NCBI RefSeq assembly: GCF_020085105.1
Contig: NC_058059.1
Span: forward strand, 18,727,042 to 18,791,041
Source: Siniperca chuatsi
Taxonomy: Eukaryota > Chordata > Actinopteri > Centrarchiformes > Sinipercidae
DNA: 64,000 bases
Reading direction: 5' to 3'
Part shown: one piece after another, positions 40,000-52,900 of the stretch
Layout: each line of letters begins with the position of its first letter
Numbering within the stretch: position 1 is the stretch's first letter
Made by a program: the position numbers and the translations under genes
Notes under the pieces: model-generated
What the model was told of the DNA's origin: nothing
The model's database searches: none
What the model saw: only the letters and a program-made list of their open reading frames with translations

Positions 40000-41570
40000 T
40001 CTTTTACTGCATTTGTTCTGTTAATTTCATCTGTTAATTATCTGTATTTTATTCCATATACATTGAATCACTTTGTAACTATAAATACAGTTATTATTAG
40101 TAGCAGTATAAAGAACGGAAGTTTGCTGATGTTTATAACATGATAAAGATAATCTCCTCTACTCTTTTCTCTTTCTTGCCACACAGGGACAAAAGTGTGG
40201 ATTACAGAGCAGCTCCAATGGAACTGGGGGCTTCAGTTTCTAGATGGGGGGAACTTTAGCAGAGAATCGTGTCATAAACATTCTACAATTTTTCTTACTT
40301 CATAATAATAGAATGTCCCAATATGCAATCCAGCCACAGAGAACATTTAGTTTCTGCTCAACTCCACCCTGAAGCAGGAGCTTTGAAAGATGAACAGCAG
40401 ATTTTGCTGGTGTTATTAAGATTACCAGGGTCACGTGTGACTTGAAAGTGTAACCATGCCTTAGTGTCTATGTTCTCACTCACAAGAGAAAACAACTGTT
40501 TAGTTCTGTGAGACAAACGGTGTAATTCAGTGCTCCACAATTATAGAACATAGACTGGATGCATTCAATGCAAGCACTTTGGACAGAAGCCTTGTTGTGG
40601 AGCTATTAAAGCTGTGAGCTCCATGCCAACAGTAGGGTCCATGGTAATCTGGGACTGAAGCACAGGCAGCATCCAATTGTTTCTTAAAAAAATACAATAT
40701 CTTTTTAAACATGTTTGCAAAACTCACTTTACATAAATTTACTTTACTGTTGTGATTCTAATTTAGGAGCAGGTCATTTCTGTGTCAGCAGAGGGAGTCA
40801 GAGTATTAGAACAAAAATCATACTGCTGAGTCAGTGGTCCCTGACACTGTAATGTTTTGTCTTTTATAATTCTAATATTGGTTGCTCAGGTGTGTTTGAC
40901 ATACTTCAGTGGTGTGTTGCCTTTATTATAAAAAAATACTGCTGAAAAAAGAAGCTTAATCTTATTCTGCCATGCAGTACAAATGACCCTGCATGACAGC
41001 ACCACCTAGTGGTGTGCAGTGTCAACAAGAACAAGAAATACTAAAATCCTGTACTATAGCCTATGTGCTTTATGTATAGCACATTATATGTGTTGTTTTA
41101 TCAAGACATGAAGGTAGATGGAGATGAGAGTCAAACTAATGTACAGTATAAAAGAGATAAAGAGGAAGGGACACTGAAAGACAAACATTGGGCAGGAAGC
41201 TAAATCTCCTAGCTTTGTCACATGACAAGACAAAAGACATTGTGTATGGCAACCTTACTATCACAAGTGATGGTATTGTCCATAATATAAAATTGAAGCT
41301 TCATACTGTAGCACAAAACTACAGTTACAACTGCATTGCTTTTGTTAAGGCAACAGTTAAACCAAATATTTTTTTAAAGAAAAAGATCTAGACCACAGTT
41401 TTTCCTTAACAACAGTGCGTAAGGCTAACTGTGCCTGCCGAGGGAGTACAATAGTTGACTCCATCCAAAGCAGAATGGATAAGGAGCAAATGAGCTGAAA
41501 TGCCATTCCTTTCCTAAAATAAAACAGGACATACAGCCTGGCAGGCAACAGGTGGACACAAAAGCTGCCT
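40000..41570. other. Intergenic, nothing recognised
   Basis: No exon, RNA gene or classifiable repeat was seen here on either strand. Confidence 0.4.
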
Positions 41571-41575
41571 CCTGG

Positions 41576-41578
<3 letters not shown>

Positions 41579-41636
<58 letters not shown>
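41579..41636. repeat. (GT)n microsatellite
   Basis: About 29 perfect GT units, intergenic, 1 kb before MUSK. Confidence 0.95.
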
Positions 41637-41638
<2 letters not shown>

Positions 41639-42347
41639 CAAAGTCTAACAGTAAATACATGTTAAGTAGCGAGCTGGAACATGCCTGTGTGTACATTTTT
41701 TTGTAAAAATGTGTACGGATGATCTACAGCATGTGTTCCATGCACATATTAATGTTGTTTATCTGCACATAAGAATAAAGAAGACACAGATGCACAGACA
41801 GTATAGTGGGACCTACTGTATTTGACTGGTAATCTATCCTGACACTTTCTCTTGATGCAAATAGAAAGTTCTCTTATCTGGTAACTTGTCTTGTCTGCTT
41901 TTAATGGGTGATGTGACAATTCTCAGCAGCTTTAATGTTCGTTTGTCCACTTTGTGTCCTATACCGGGTAAAGTTCTGTATTACAGTATGTTAAAACTTG
42001 GACTAGATTGGATGCAAACGGGACTGGGGATATGTGACAACAAAAAAATGTACGTGTATGTTAATGAAAAGTGGATTTGTATTATATGTACAGCTATGTT
42101 TGCTATTTCTGCGCTTTTGATTTCTGTTTGTGTTATATAGCTTTACTGACACAAATGGGACTTATGTCAACTGACATGGCACTAAAGAGCGGAACCTTGG
42201 AGCAGCTTGTTCTGTGGTTCGATGAATAAACAGTGGACTGACACTGTTGTTGATTACTGTGAATGAGGATAACGCTCCAAAGGCTCCAGTGCCTTTGGAG
42301 CTTTGAGTGTGGCTACAAAACCTGTGAGAGACTGTACAGCCAGCTAG

Positions 42348-42353
42348 CAGCTG
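42348..42353 (+). promoter_or_regulatory. E-box (CAGCTG) upstream of MUSK
   Basis: CAGCTG followed by CC, about 290 bp before the MUSK start codon. CAGCTG is the preferred site of myogenic bHLH factors, and MUSK is muscle-specific, so a role is plausible. A single hexamer is weak evidence. Confidence 0.3.
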
Positions 42354-42364
42354 CCACTGTCCAT

Positions 42365-42366
<2 letters not shown>

Positions 42367-42446
<80 letters not shown>
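42367..42446. repeat. (CA)n microsatellite just upstream of MUSK
   Basis: About 40 perfect CA units about 195 bp before the MUSK start codon, so in the promoter or 5-prime untranslated region. It can form Z-DNA and may vary in length between individuals. Confidence 0.95.
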
Positions 42447-42450
<4 letters not shown>

Positions 42451-42641
42451 GACTGAGGTGGTCCTTGTCGAGCACAGAGCTCATGGCTGTCCCTGGCTAC
42501 GACGCACGCAGACGCACACAGTGAAGAAACACACAGAGTGAACCAGCAAGAGAGTCGCCTTTCCTGCCATGGGAATCTAACCACCAGCTTATTCTGTACC
42601 TGTCAAAAAGCTTTGCCAAGACGGCTCATTCTAGAGCCAGG

Positions 42642-45600
42642 ATGAAGATTGTGGAAACCATTTCAGCCTTCGAGATCCTCTTTCTGGTGGTTCTGGTCAC
42701 CTCAAGTTACGGGATGCAGAGAGGTACATGAGGTTTCATATGCTTGCAATCAGAGACGATTTAAGAGTGTGTGTGTGTTTTTTAGCATAAGTTGTCAAAA
42801 GTGTCTCAAACACATTAAGGTTTTGTGCACATAAAAACAGTGTGGAGTCTGTATGCCTTTAATTGATAGAAGAGTAGAAGCTGTCTTGTGCTTAGTAAGA
42901 TATAATAATAATTATCACGAAATGTAAACAGAATATACAAAAATAGAAGAAGGAAAAAGGACAAGGTAAACACTATAGCCCTATACAGGATTTACAATAT
43001 AGGGCTTTTACTTGAACTTCCCTCTGAATGTGCGCACATGTGTGAGTAAATATGATGAGCTCAGTAGGCTAAAGCTCAACACAGTCAACAGTGGATAGGT
43101 AAGGAAAAGAGAACTATCATGGAGAGCATCTTTTATTCTGGCATCGGTGTTTTACCTTCTGTAAAGACTTTTCCTAAAGAGAATGCAGGCTGAGTTTCCC
43201 TACATACGTAGCACTGACATCACCTGTTTTCCACCACATCCTGCAGGGAAAAGGAGAAGGTATTTATAGGCCTACATAGTGTAAATGTGACTAAATCTAT
43301 ATCCTTCCTACACTCTGGCATATCCTCTCTGCAGGCTGTTGTAAAGGTGACTAGGAACCGGCTATTTCCTCAGTAGTCTCTATTTGTATTTCTAATATGC
43401 CAGATTTCCATATGATTCCCCTCCACCACAGCCGTACTGTGAGCAAACATGATCAGAACCTCTTGTGTAGTGTAAGTGGGAATAGAACTCAGAGGCTTTA
43501 ATCAATGTCAATGGCTGTCATTAACCTCTCATCTATTTTGCACTTGCCATATCAAATTATTGGTAATGAAAAGAAAACAGGTCCCAAAATAATGAAAAAT
43601 CTTGTGAGACTTTTGACTGCAAGTTGAGCTGTGGCCTCGGGATTTCAGGACATGTGAGATGGGTACCACATCAAATGCTGGCACAATTTTACAGTCACAC
43701 GCACAGGCCTGCAGAACAGACCACTGACATACAATACATGTTTTATAAGCACAGATGTACAGTACATGCTGCAGATTGGCTCCGAGAAACAGGTGGCGTA
43801 GATGCTGTCACATTCTGCCAGGGTACAGTAGATATTGTAGCTGCTGAGCTAGGTTGGGTTGACACGGTGCAGGGCCGGGCTTGGCAGATGGCCTGTGATT
43901 TGTGTAATATGTCAGTGATTAGAAGACTGCAATGAATGTAGATGGCATCTGTCTTGTTGGTCCAAATCACTGAAGGCATCCTGTCAGCAATAACTTGGGA
44001 GGAAAATGATTTACCTGTCAATAATCTTATTGTTACTGTTTAAGAAAGCAACTACTGGCGATGCTTTGCAAATAAGATATTGTTGGAGGCATTGGAATTC
44101 TTTCTAGAGCTACCACTTTCATCATACACACAGTATCCTCAGTACCCGAAGGTTTTAGAGTGTGTGGGTCTGTAAAGATAGCGAGTCCTTAAATGCTTTG
44201 ATTACCAGCGCAAAACTCACCCTAAAAACCACCAAGGTGACGTTTTGAAATTTCTTTTAATGTACTGGTTATACAAACAATTGGTTATTGGTTGTTAATT
44301 GGTCAGCAGTGGTTTTTAATGTTGGACAGAGCCGTGCTAGCTGTTTCCCCCAGTCTCCTGGTTTCATAGTAAGCTAGTTTAAACACGTCCAGGCTCCATC
44401 TTTGTACTTCACACACAGACATGAGATTGATACTATATCTATCGTTTCATCTCAGTCTAGGAAAGAAAGCAAATAAGCGTATTTCCATAATGTTGAACTA
44501 TTGCTTTAAATGCACCAAGTTACTTTTAAAGATTTGTCAGTCTGAACTTACATGAAGTTACCGAAAACGAGCAAAGTTTGGCTTTTCAAGATCAAGTTTA
44601 ATCACCCGTGACTTGACAGAGGACAGTTTTACAAGCTGTGGCTGCAAATGAATATTTAGCAACTCTGGAGTGACAAGTGCTGTAAAAATGCATTATTACA
44701 TAATTATTATTGGCTCTTTGTTGTGGTTTCGAGGCGTGGGTAAAATTGAGCAAAGCTGAGATAGATGCCATAAAATGATTCACTTTCATGTGTTCTGCCC
44801 CGCTGAGCTGGTTTTTACTAGCAGTGTTGGATTTCATTTGAAATGAGTGTGAGCAAACAAATGAAATGGATGTGGATGAACTGGTGACAGCATAAGCCAA
44901 AACAATATTACACCTCTGGTATCATCACTTTCTGTCAAAAGAATTATGTATTTTATAATTACCCATTTAATTAGTCAACTGTGCTGCGAGGCAGTATTTT
45001 TAAAAAATGCTCTAGCAGGATGCATCAAGACCACTTATGCATTTAAAGGCAGCATGATAAGTTATAGAGGGTGTTAAATGTTGCTCTGCATGTCTGTATG
45101 AACTGAACCTCTACAAACAATGGATAGCAGACATCTGATCCCCTGACATGTCACGAGAACAATACTATTTCTGTGTGTGTTTTTGTTTGACCACAATGAA
45201 ATTAACAAGTAAAAAAACCAACAAAAAACTTGTATCTGGGCTGCATGATAGAGTCGGAGAGAAAACTGTTTACAATTTGTTTCAAAGTGTGGAAAAAACC
45301 TAGAGGATAAACTGCAAATCAAAGCAAATACCAAAGGAACCAAAGGATGTTATAAGTTACAGACTCTAAAGATCATGGGAAAGAACTGGAGTTTAAAGGT
45401 TGACAGAGACCTAATGGATATTGGAGGAAATACAACACAGAAAATACGCAAGTAAAAAATGAGTGAGAAAGATATATTCAGTGGTCGCCGCAGAGAATTG
45501 CATCAACAATGAAGATGTAGATGGCATATGTTGTAAAAGACATTTGAATGAGCAAAATTGGCAGATCTAATTGGTAAGTACACAATGATAGCTATGACAA

Positions 45601-48600
45601 AATGGCTAATTCACTTGTTGGCTATAATATCTGAGGATTTTTCTAGAGGATTTCTAGACCTAAACACATTGGTAAAGTGCACCAAACTAGCAAAAAGGAA
45701 CAGTTTTCAGAGTTTCCTGCACTCTAGCAACTTAATATTTTTATGTTCTGAAGTGGACACACACATACTAAGTAAATAAGGAAAGCTAGTGATAATGAAA
45801 GGCAGTTGGATCAAGTAGGTTTTTGTAATACGTACAGTAGAGACCAGATGGGACCACTGTAACTGGCCTCCTCTGAGGGCCTTGACAGCACTGTATCACT
45901 TCTGGTGTCCAAACAGCATTTCATAACAAGAACCTCTCGCAAGGTCAAATCCGGAGAGGCCCTCTTTTGCTCTAAATAGTGAGTCATGTGGTTAAACATG
46001 AGCCACAGTGAAACGGTCACTCTTCAGATTTTATCCATCTGGTCAGACATAATATTGGCAATAGCAAGAGTAACATGGTGGGGAAAAACATTCTGCAACA
46101 AACCCATTCAAAAACCAAACCTCTACATAACATGCTGCACATACAATCTACATTATTATTGAATTTGTGTAAGTATTTTCTGACTGAACTCTATCTGTAA
46201 GCCATGATAGCAACAACATCAGCAAAATGTGTGGTAAAACTTGCACACAAAGAAAAATTTTAGTCAAATTTTCATGTAAATATTGAAGTGTGCCACACTT
46301 TCAAAACCACGTTTGATGGAACATGACTGAGTCTACAGCCATGCTAGCAGCTCTGTGAGGCTGTACTTAGGCAAAGCTTTGCTTTGAGCGAAATGCTAAC
46401 ATCAACGCTAAAATGCTGGTGATGACCAAGTATAATGTTTACCATGTTCACCATCTTAGCTTAGCATATTAACATGTAAATTTGCTAATTAGCACTGAAC
46501 ACAAAGTAAAGCTGAGGCTGATGGGAATTTCATTATAGTTTATAGTATTTGCAAGTATTTGGTCATAAACCAAAGTATTGGATAGATTAAAGTTCTGACC
46601 TGAAGATGGTGCTAAGTGAAAAGTCAGAGGATCACCTTAATTGAAATTCATCCTGAGGGGAACATAAATAGAAATCCATGCAATAGTTGTTAAGACATTT
46701 CACAAAACAAATGTGAACCTCATGGTGAGATATTGCACCTTACTTTGACCTTGGCTAAAATTGCATCCTACTGTTTAAAACCAAGGTTGGACCTCGTGTC
46801 AGGGTTTCAGTTTGATTTACAGTAACTTTCTTTCCATCAGCCCTGTTCATGAGTCAAACAGCAGCAGTGACCTGGTTGGGGGTGGGGATGTGGGGTACTT
46901 TTTCCAGCTATGTTATTGTGAAATCTTTATTTCACAAGAGACAAAGCAAGCATAATGTCCTTTTAACCCTGATCTTTTCCTTTATTCTCCTTTCTTTTTC
47001 TTCTTCACTTTCCTCTCCATTCATTTCCCCTCCTCTTTTCGTTCCTTTTCTTCACCGCTCTGTTTTCTATTCTGCCTCTTCCTCTCCTTAGTTCATATAA
47101 AGTTTAAAGCAACCTTGATGTCTCTGATCTGAATCCACACATAAACAGTTGCTGTCTCACCCCTGTGCTACTACTGTCTTCTTCCATCCCTTTTCCCTTT
47201 CAACATGTCTATTCTTTTTTTTACTCCCCCTCTCATTTTCTCCTCCTCAATATATTCACCCAGAGTAAAACAATAAATAAATATCAGACTACCTTACTAA
47301 TACTGAGTTGCTTTCTTTTTTACCCTTGTCTCACTTGTCTGAAAACAGTCCCTCTTCTGCTTTTTCCTACAACTCCCTTTCATGAGTGAAGCTGACTTTA
47401 TGGATGAGATAAATATTGATCACATCTTTACTCTGGATTCAGCTGGTTTATATCATGAAAAAGAACAGGTGGTTCTAATAATTTGAATATTCAGTTTACA
47501 CAGAACTGTTCATTTACCCACTTTCCTTTTAACAAAGACCATCTGTTGAAACGATATAGTGGAGAACAATGTGTGCACTAGGGATGGAGCCTATCCTTGA
47601 ACCTTAAATTAAAATGACTTAAATTAGAATTCTTCAACTTCTGCTTGAAAAAAAGAAGTAAAGCTATAACAAACCTCAAAACTTCAGATCAAGTTCGTGT
47701 CTTTCCTTCTCTGTCATCCTATCTTCCTTCTAATCCTTTTCTTCTTCTTCTCTATCTCAGTACTTTAAATAAAGTTGCAAAATCCCAAATGCTTCAGATG
47801 TAATTTGTAATAAACAGACTTCTCTCCCCCTCAAGGTCACTGTTATTCTGCTCTACTCAGGTCAAAGCTGTAACAAACCCCAAAACCTCTGATCTGGTCC
47901 CATTAGTCAACAGTCAGGTCTGGACGCTGAGTGACTGAAACCGATGACTCAATCTAAAACAGGAATGCTAAAAATGTCAAATAATTAGCAGCTGTTTATA
48001 CTTCCCTCAATAAGACTGCAATTGATTAGAAATAAACAACAGTGATTCAGCTCAATGGCACATTCAGTGCCAATGCATGATGAAGTGTGATGGATGTGTA
48101 CAGTCCACGTGTCCCTTTTTCCAAATACTGTTATGGATTTCATGTTTTTTTCATATGTTCACCACCTAGCGCCTAGTATCATCACCTTATTAGAGACAGT
48201 GGATGTTCTACTGGATCACAATGCCACCTTCATCTGTGAGGTGGAGTCCCGTCCCCCCGCTGAAATCACTTGGACCAAGAATAACCAGCCAATAATGTAA
48301 GTTTACACCTAAACCTCTTTCAACTACAGCATTCAGCAACTAATCTAGCTAGGAATCTACTCTTGCAGGTTCATTAAGGAATATACCAAGCTTCAAATGA
48401 TAATCTGTGAAATACATGTTTATATTTTTATTTTGGCTACATATATATTTGATACAAAATGCTTTCCCACTCAGTTATGACACATAATGGTTCCAAAAAA
48501 CGTGTCAATCAAATTTTGTGGGTAATAGCCTTCTGTGATGTCTTTTTTTTTGTTGTGAGTTTTCTGATGATGAAATTTGAGTTTCTTTAGATGGTGCTTT

Positions 48601-51600
48601 TTGTCTCCTCGGCCCTGATTTCCATCATTGCTATCAGCTGTAAAATATGTCTGTATTAGCTGCTAAACTTTGCCATTAAAGGCTAACCTTAAAATGGCTA
48701 AGTAGCTGCTACATTTAGCCATCGCAAGGCTATGGTTAAGTGATAAAAAGTCAGTAACAATGGCTTCTAATTACTGTATGGCCTTACAAGGCTAACATAG
48801 GCAAAACATTATTTAATATCTGTACCATTAGCTTCTAACGTAAGCCGTCACAAGGCTGCAAAAATGATATAAGATTAGCTGTTTATATTCTTAAAATGTT
48901 AGTAACGTCAACATTAGCTACTCTTGGCTAACACTAGCAAAAAAGGGAAAAAAGATTGCAAGGCTAAGATTGAAATAATATGATACAATGTTAGTAACAT
49001 TATGGCTATTACAAGGCTAAAATTGTCAAAACAAAGTAAAAAATTAGCTGCAAACAAGAAATTAGTTGCTTATTTTGGCCAGCAAAAGGCTAACATTAAA
49101 GCAATTTTATGTTAGTGATGTCAGCATTAGCTACTATTGGCGAACACTGACAAAAAATGATAAAATAACACTAGCAGCTAATTGCAAGACCAAAATTAAA
49201 ATAATTTGGTATAATGTTTGGCCATCACAGTGCTAACATTTGCAAGTATAAAAGATAAAAAACGCCAGCAAACATTGGTAGTCACATACATGACATATTT
49301 CAAACATATATAGATTGTTCCATGTTAGATTCATATTGGACATTTGTCTAAAGAGTATATTTCTGAAGCTCTTAAGATTTCAAGAAAATTAAAAAGAATG
49401 GTAAGTCCATCGGTCCCTTCTGCTTACAATCAGACTCTTCTTTGCTTCGCACTCTCCTTTTTTCCCACCAGGTACTATGACCCCCGGTACATTACCAGGG
49501 AACAGGGACAGATGCTAATTATCCCTCATGTAAGAGAGTCAGACAATGGAGAGTACTGTTGCCTCGCCAGTAACGGCATTGGAGAGCCAGCCAAGAGCTG
49601 TGGAGCGCTGCAGCTAAAGATGAGTATGTCTGCTTTCTTCCAAGGTTGTAGGGCTGGAGTCTAGTCAATCTTGATCTCAAATCCAGGTTTTTTAAAGAAT
49701 TTGCAGTTGCTACAGTTCCATTAAGAACAACAAACTCATAGTAGTATTGAGACAAAAGGCTTAATCATTGCATCTTGTCTCTCTTGTCTTGTCTGTCTCA
49801 CCATCAGAGCCACAGATCAAACGCCATCCTACCAATGTAACCCTTCTGGTAGAATCCAAAGCAGTGTTGCCCTGTGTTACCCTCGGCAACCCCAAACCAG
49901 ATGTGACCTGGCTCAAAGATGATGAGCTTATCAAGGTATGCAGTTAGTTCACTTCAAAACATTTAACAACAACGGGAAGTTGGAGGATGTTTTCCAACTA
50001 CATGAGACATTTCACTGATTTAGCTTTAGTTAGATAATCATTGTCTGAGAGTATAGTGCAGTGTTTGCATCTGTCTGACCAGGACTGGGAATGGGTGCAG
50101 ACTGCAAAGGTATCCAGACTGTATATTAGCATAAAAGAGCTCAAATGCACTATTGTTTTGGTATGGTTTCGAGTTTCCCATATCATTAGATAAAAAATAA
50201 TATTTTACTAATGTTAAAAAATCTATTATATCTTTAAAACAAACAAAAGAATGGGAACAAATCGTCTCATTTCTCCCAGGTCAGTGACCGTGTTACCATT
50301 CTTGACTATGGTGCGTTGAAGATCCATAACATACAGAAGGAGGATGCAGGACAGTATCGCTGTGTGGCCAGGAATAGCTTTGGTTTGGCCTTTTCAAAGC
50401 CTGTCACCATAGAGGTACAGGGTATGTATTTAAATGTGGTTTCACTTTCTATGCTTAGTATGTGCATATGAACTTAAAAAAACTGTAATTCAAAACAAAC
50501 AGTGGAAAATAATAGTTTGGTCGCTGTATATGTATATGAGTGTATGTGTCTACACTGTGTGTCTGTGTGTGTTCAGCTCCAGCACGAATCCTGCGGGTTC
50601 CTAAGGAGAAGAGAGTAGCCTATGGCAGCCAGATTTCCATGGAGTGCAATGCCACAGGAAATCCAATCCCCACCATCACCTGGCTGGAAAATGGGAATAC
50701 TGTGAGTGTTCAGGTTCAGTGTGTGTTTGTGTGTATGGTTTGACCAATATGGGTTTCTAAATGGTCCTTTATTGATGCTGATATTTTTTCTTTTGAATTA
50801 ATTCTATCTCCATAAATGTATCCCTATCAGGATCAAACAGCATCTAAAACACTAAAGCTCTCCACTGAATTTTTGCAATCAAATCCAAAGTAATAACATC
50901 TATCCATCCATGTCCATGCCCGGTCCCCTCAGTCTCTTGTGAATGCTTGTGATCTCTCCAGGAATATTCTTGTCTCCATCACAGTGGTAGAGTTTGGCTC
51001 AAATGTCAGTCAACACAGCCAGCATCAGAGAAATTGTATCACGTAGCTGACATTGTGACACATTGTCAGCTGCAGAGCCTTACATAATGGGAAAGCTGCA
51101 ACAATAACAGAGTAGATAGTCAAGAAAGCCAACATGCCTCACAATCACATTAAGTTTTAGTTATGAAACCTTCATCTTCACATACATCTGAGATTAAACT
51201 ACATTGAAGTGCTCTAAAGAATACAATTGTACTAGCTAATATATTTAGTAGATTAACTGCTAATCCCTGCAACCTGCACATTAGCATTTTCTACTGTGTC
51301 AAATTAGCAGCAAACAACTACCTAGCTAGCTGGCAAATCCAAAGAACAGACAGAACCATTTACTGCGTCAACCTACTGTACATTTGGAAACAAATACATT
51401 ACTTATTCAGTACCAGTTCTCCAGTGGATCTCTTGTTTGTGTCAGACATACAGTGGCTGCACATCCCCAATTGGTCTATAATGTCTGTGTATCCCATTCG
51501 GTTTGGTCTAAAGAAGCAACATGCGCTGTTCTTGTTGTGGTTTAAGCTAAATGATGTTCTTCTCTTTTGAGACACCTGTCACTGCACGGCTCTGCATGGC

Positions 51601-52869
51601 AACAGTGGTGTTACTGACATACTGTCTGTCTGCTGTCCATGTGGCTTGATCAACAAAACAATTAACATAAAAACACAGAAGCAAATTACTTTATAGTAAT
51701 GTAGTCATGTGCATGAGCAAGGGCAAATAAGGAAACCAGGACACTAGGAACACAACTTCACACACACATACAGTATACTGTAATGCAAACATACAAGAAA
51801 TTAACCACAAATCCCTCGCTCTCTGTCTCCCTGAATGTCTCTCTCTGATTCTGTCTCTCTCCTTCACTCATACACACAGACACACACTGCCAATGCTCTC
51901 AAAGAGTGGCTGTGGGATCAGTGATATAAACAGCAATGGAATTCTCATTATGGTGAGAGAGGATTGAAGAGATTGCCTTCCATTTAGCCAATGATACACA
52001 GTGTTATCAGCTTTAACTGCGCTGTCTTTTTTAAGGGAGCATGCACAAAGGTTCTTAAGGTGTTGAATGGTTTGTGCTAACTGCTGACCTGTGATCCAAA
52101 GATTCTGGCTCGAGATGTTGACAGCCAAGCCATGTAAAGCGAGTTTCACCAGTTATATAGCTGTTACACAGGGCTGATGCGTATAGAGATCATAAAAAGA
52201 AAGATAACTATAGGAGATATAAAGGTACCTGCTGATGAATATTTTATACAAGCAACATAACTGAAACCGATTTTGTGACCCAGAGTGCCATGTGTCCAAT
52301 TGTAATGATGCATGCGTTGTAGTAGTAACCACATGTGATGATTTTTGGGACAGCAGGAGAAGACATTATTCATGACTCATGCCAAGTGCAAACAGTTTTT
52401 TTTTTTCTCCGAAAGTGCGATTATGTAACTTAAGTAAAACACCAGGACACTTCCTCATAAAAAACTATACCTAATAATACCTAATTGGCTATTGAACTGT
52501 ATTATTATGTTGTTTTTTTAAATCGTGGACGTAACATTACATACCTGACCACTTTAAGAATGTTAAACAGGACGTTTTTTTTCAACCAGCATTTTTTATC
52601 CGTGCCATTGCGGGCAGACATACACACATAATGTCTGGCTATTTAATAGTCTTGGGTGCTACAATGTGATTACAGGCCCATAATGCTTGTAAATTCTATA
52701 TGTGTGTGTGTGCATGCTGATTAAAATGACTGTGTGAGCTGCTTTTCTGGCAGCTTGTTGAGGCCATTAATTTCAGCGGAGCCAGATCGAGCTTGTCCTA
52801 AAAACAGACGGTGTCAGACACAACTTCAAATATAGACGCGTTGCACATCAGCACCCTGACTCACCCACT

Positions 52870-52900
<31 letters not shown>

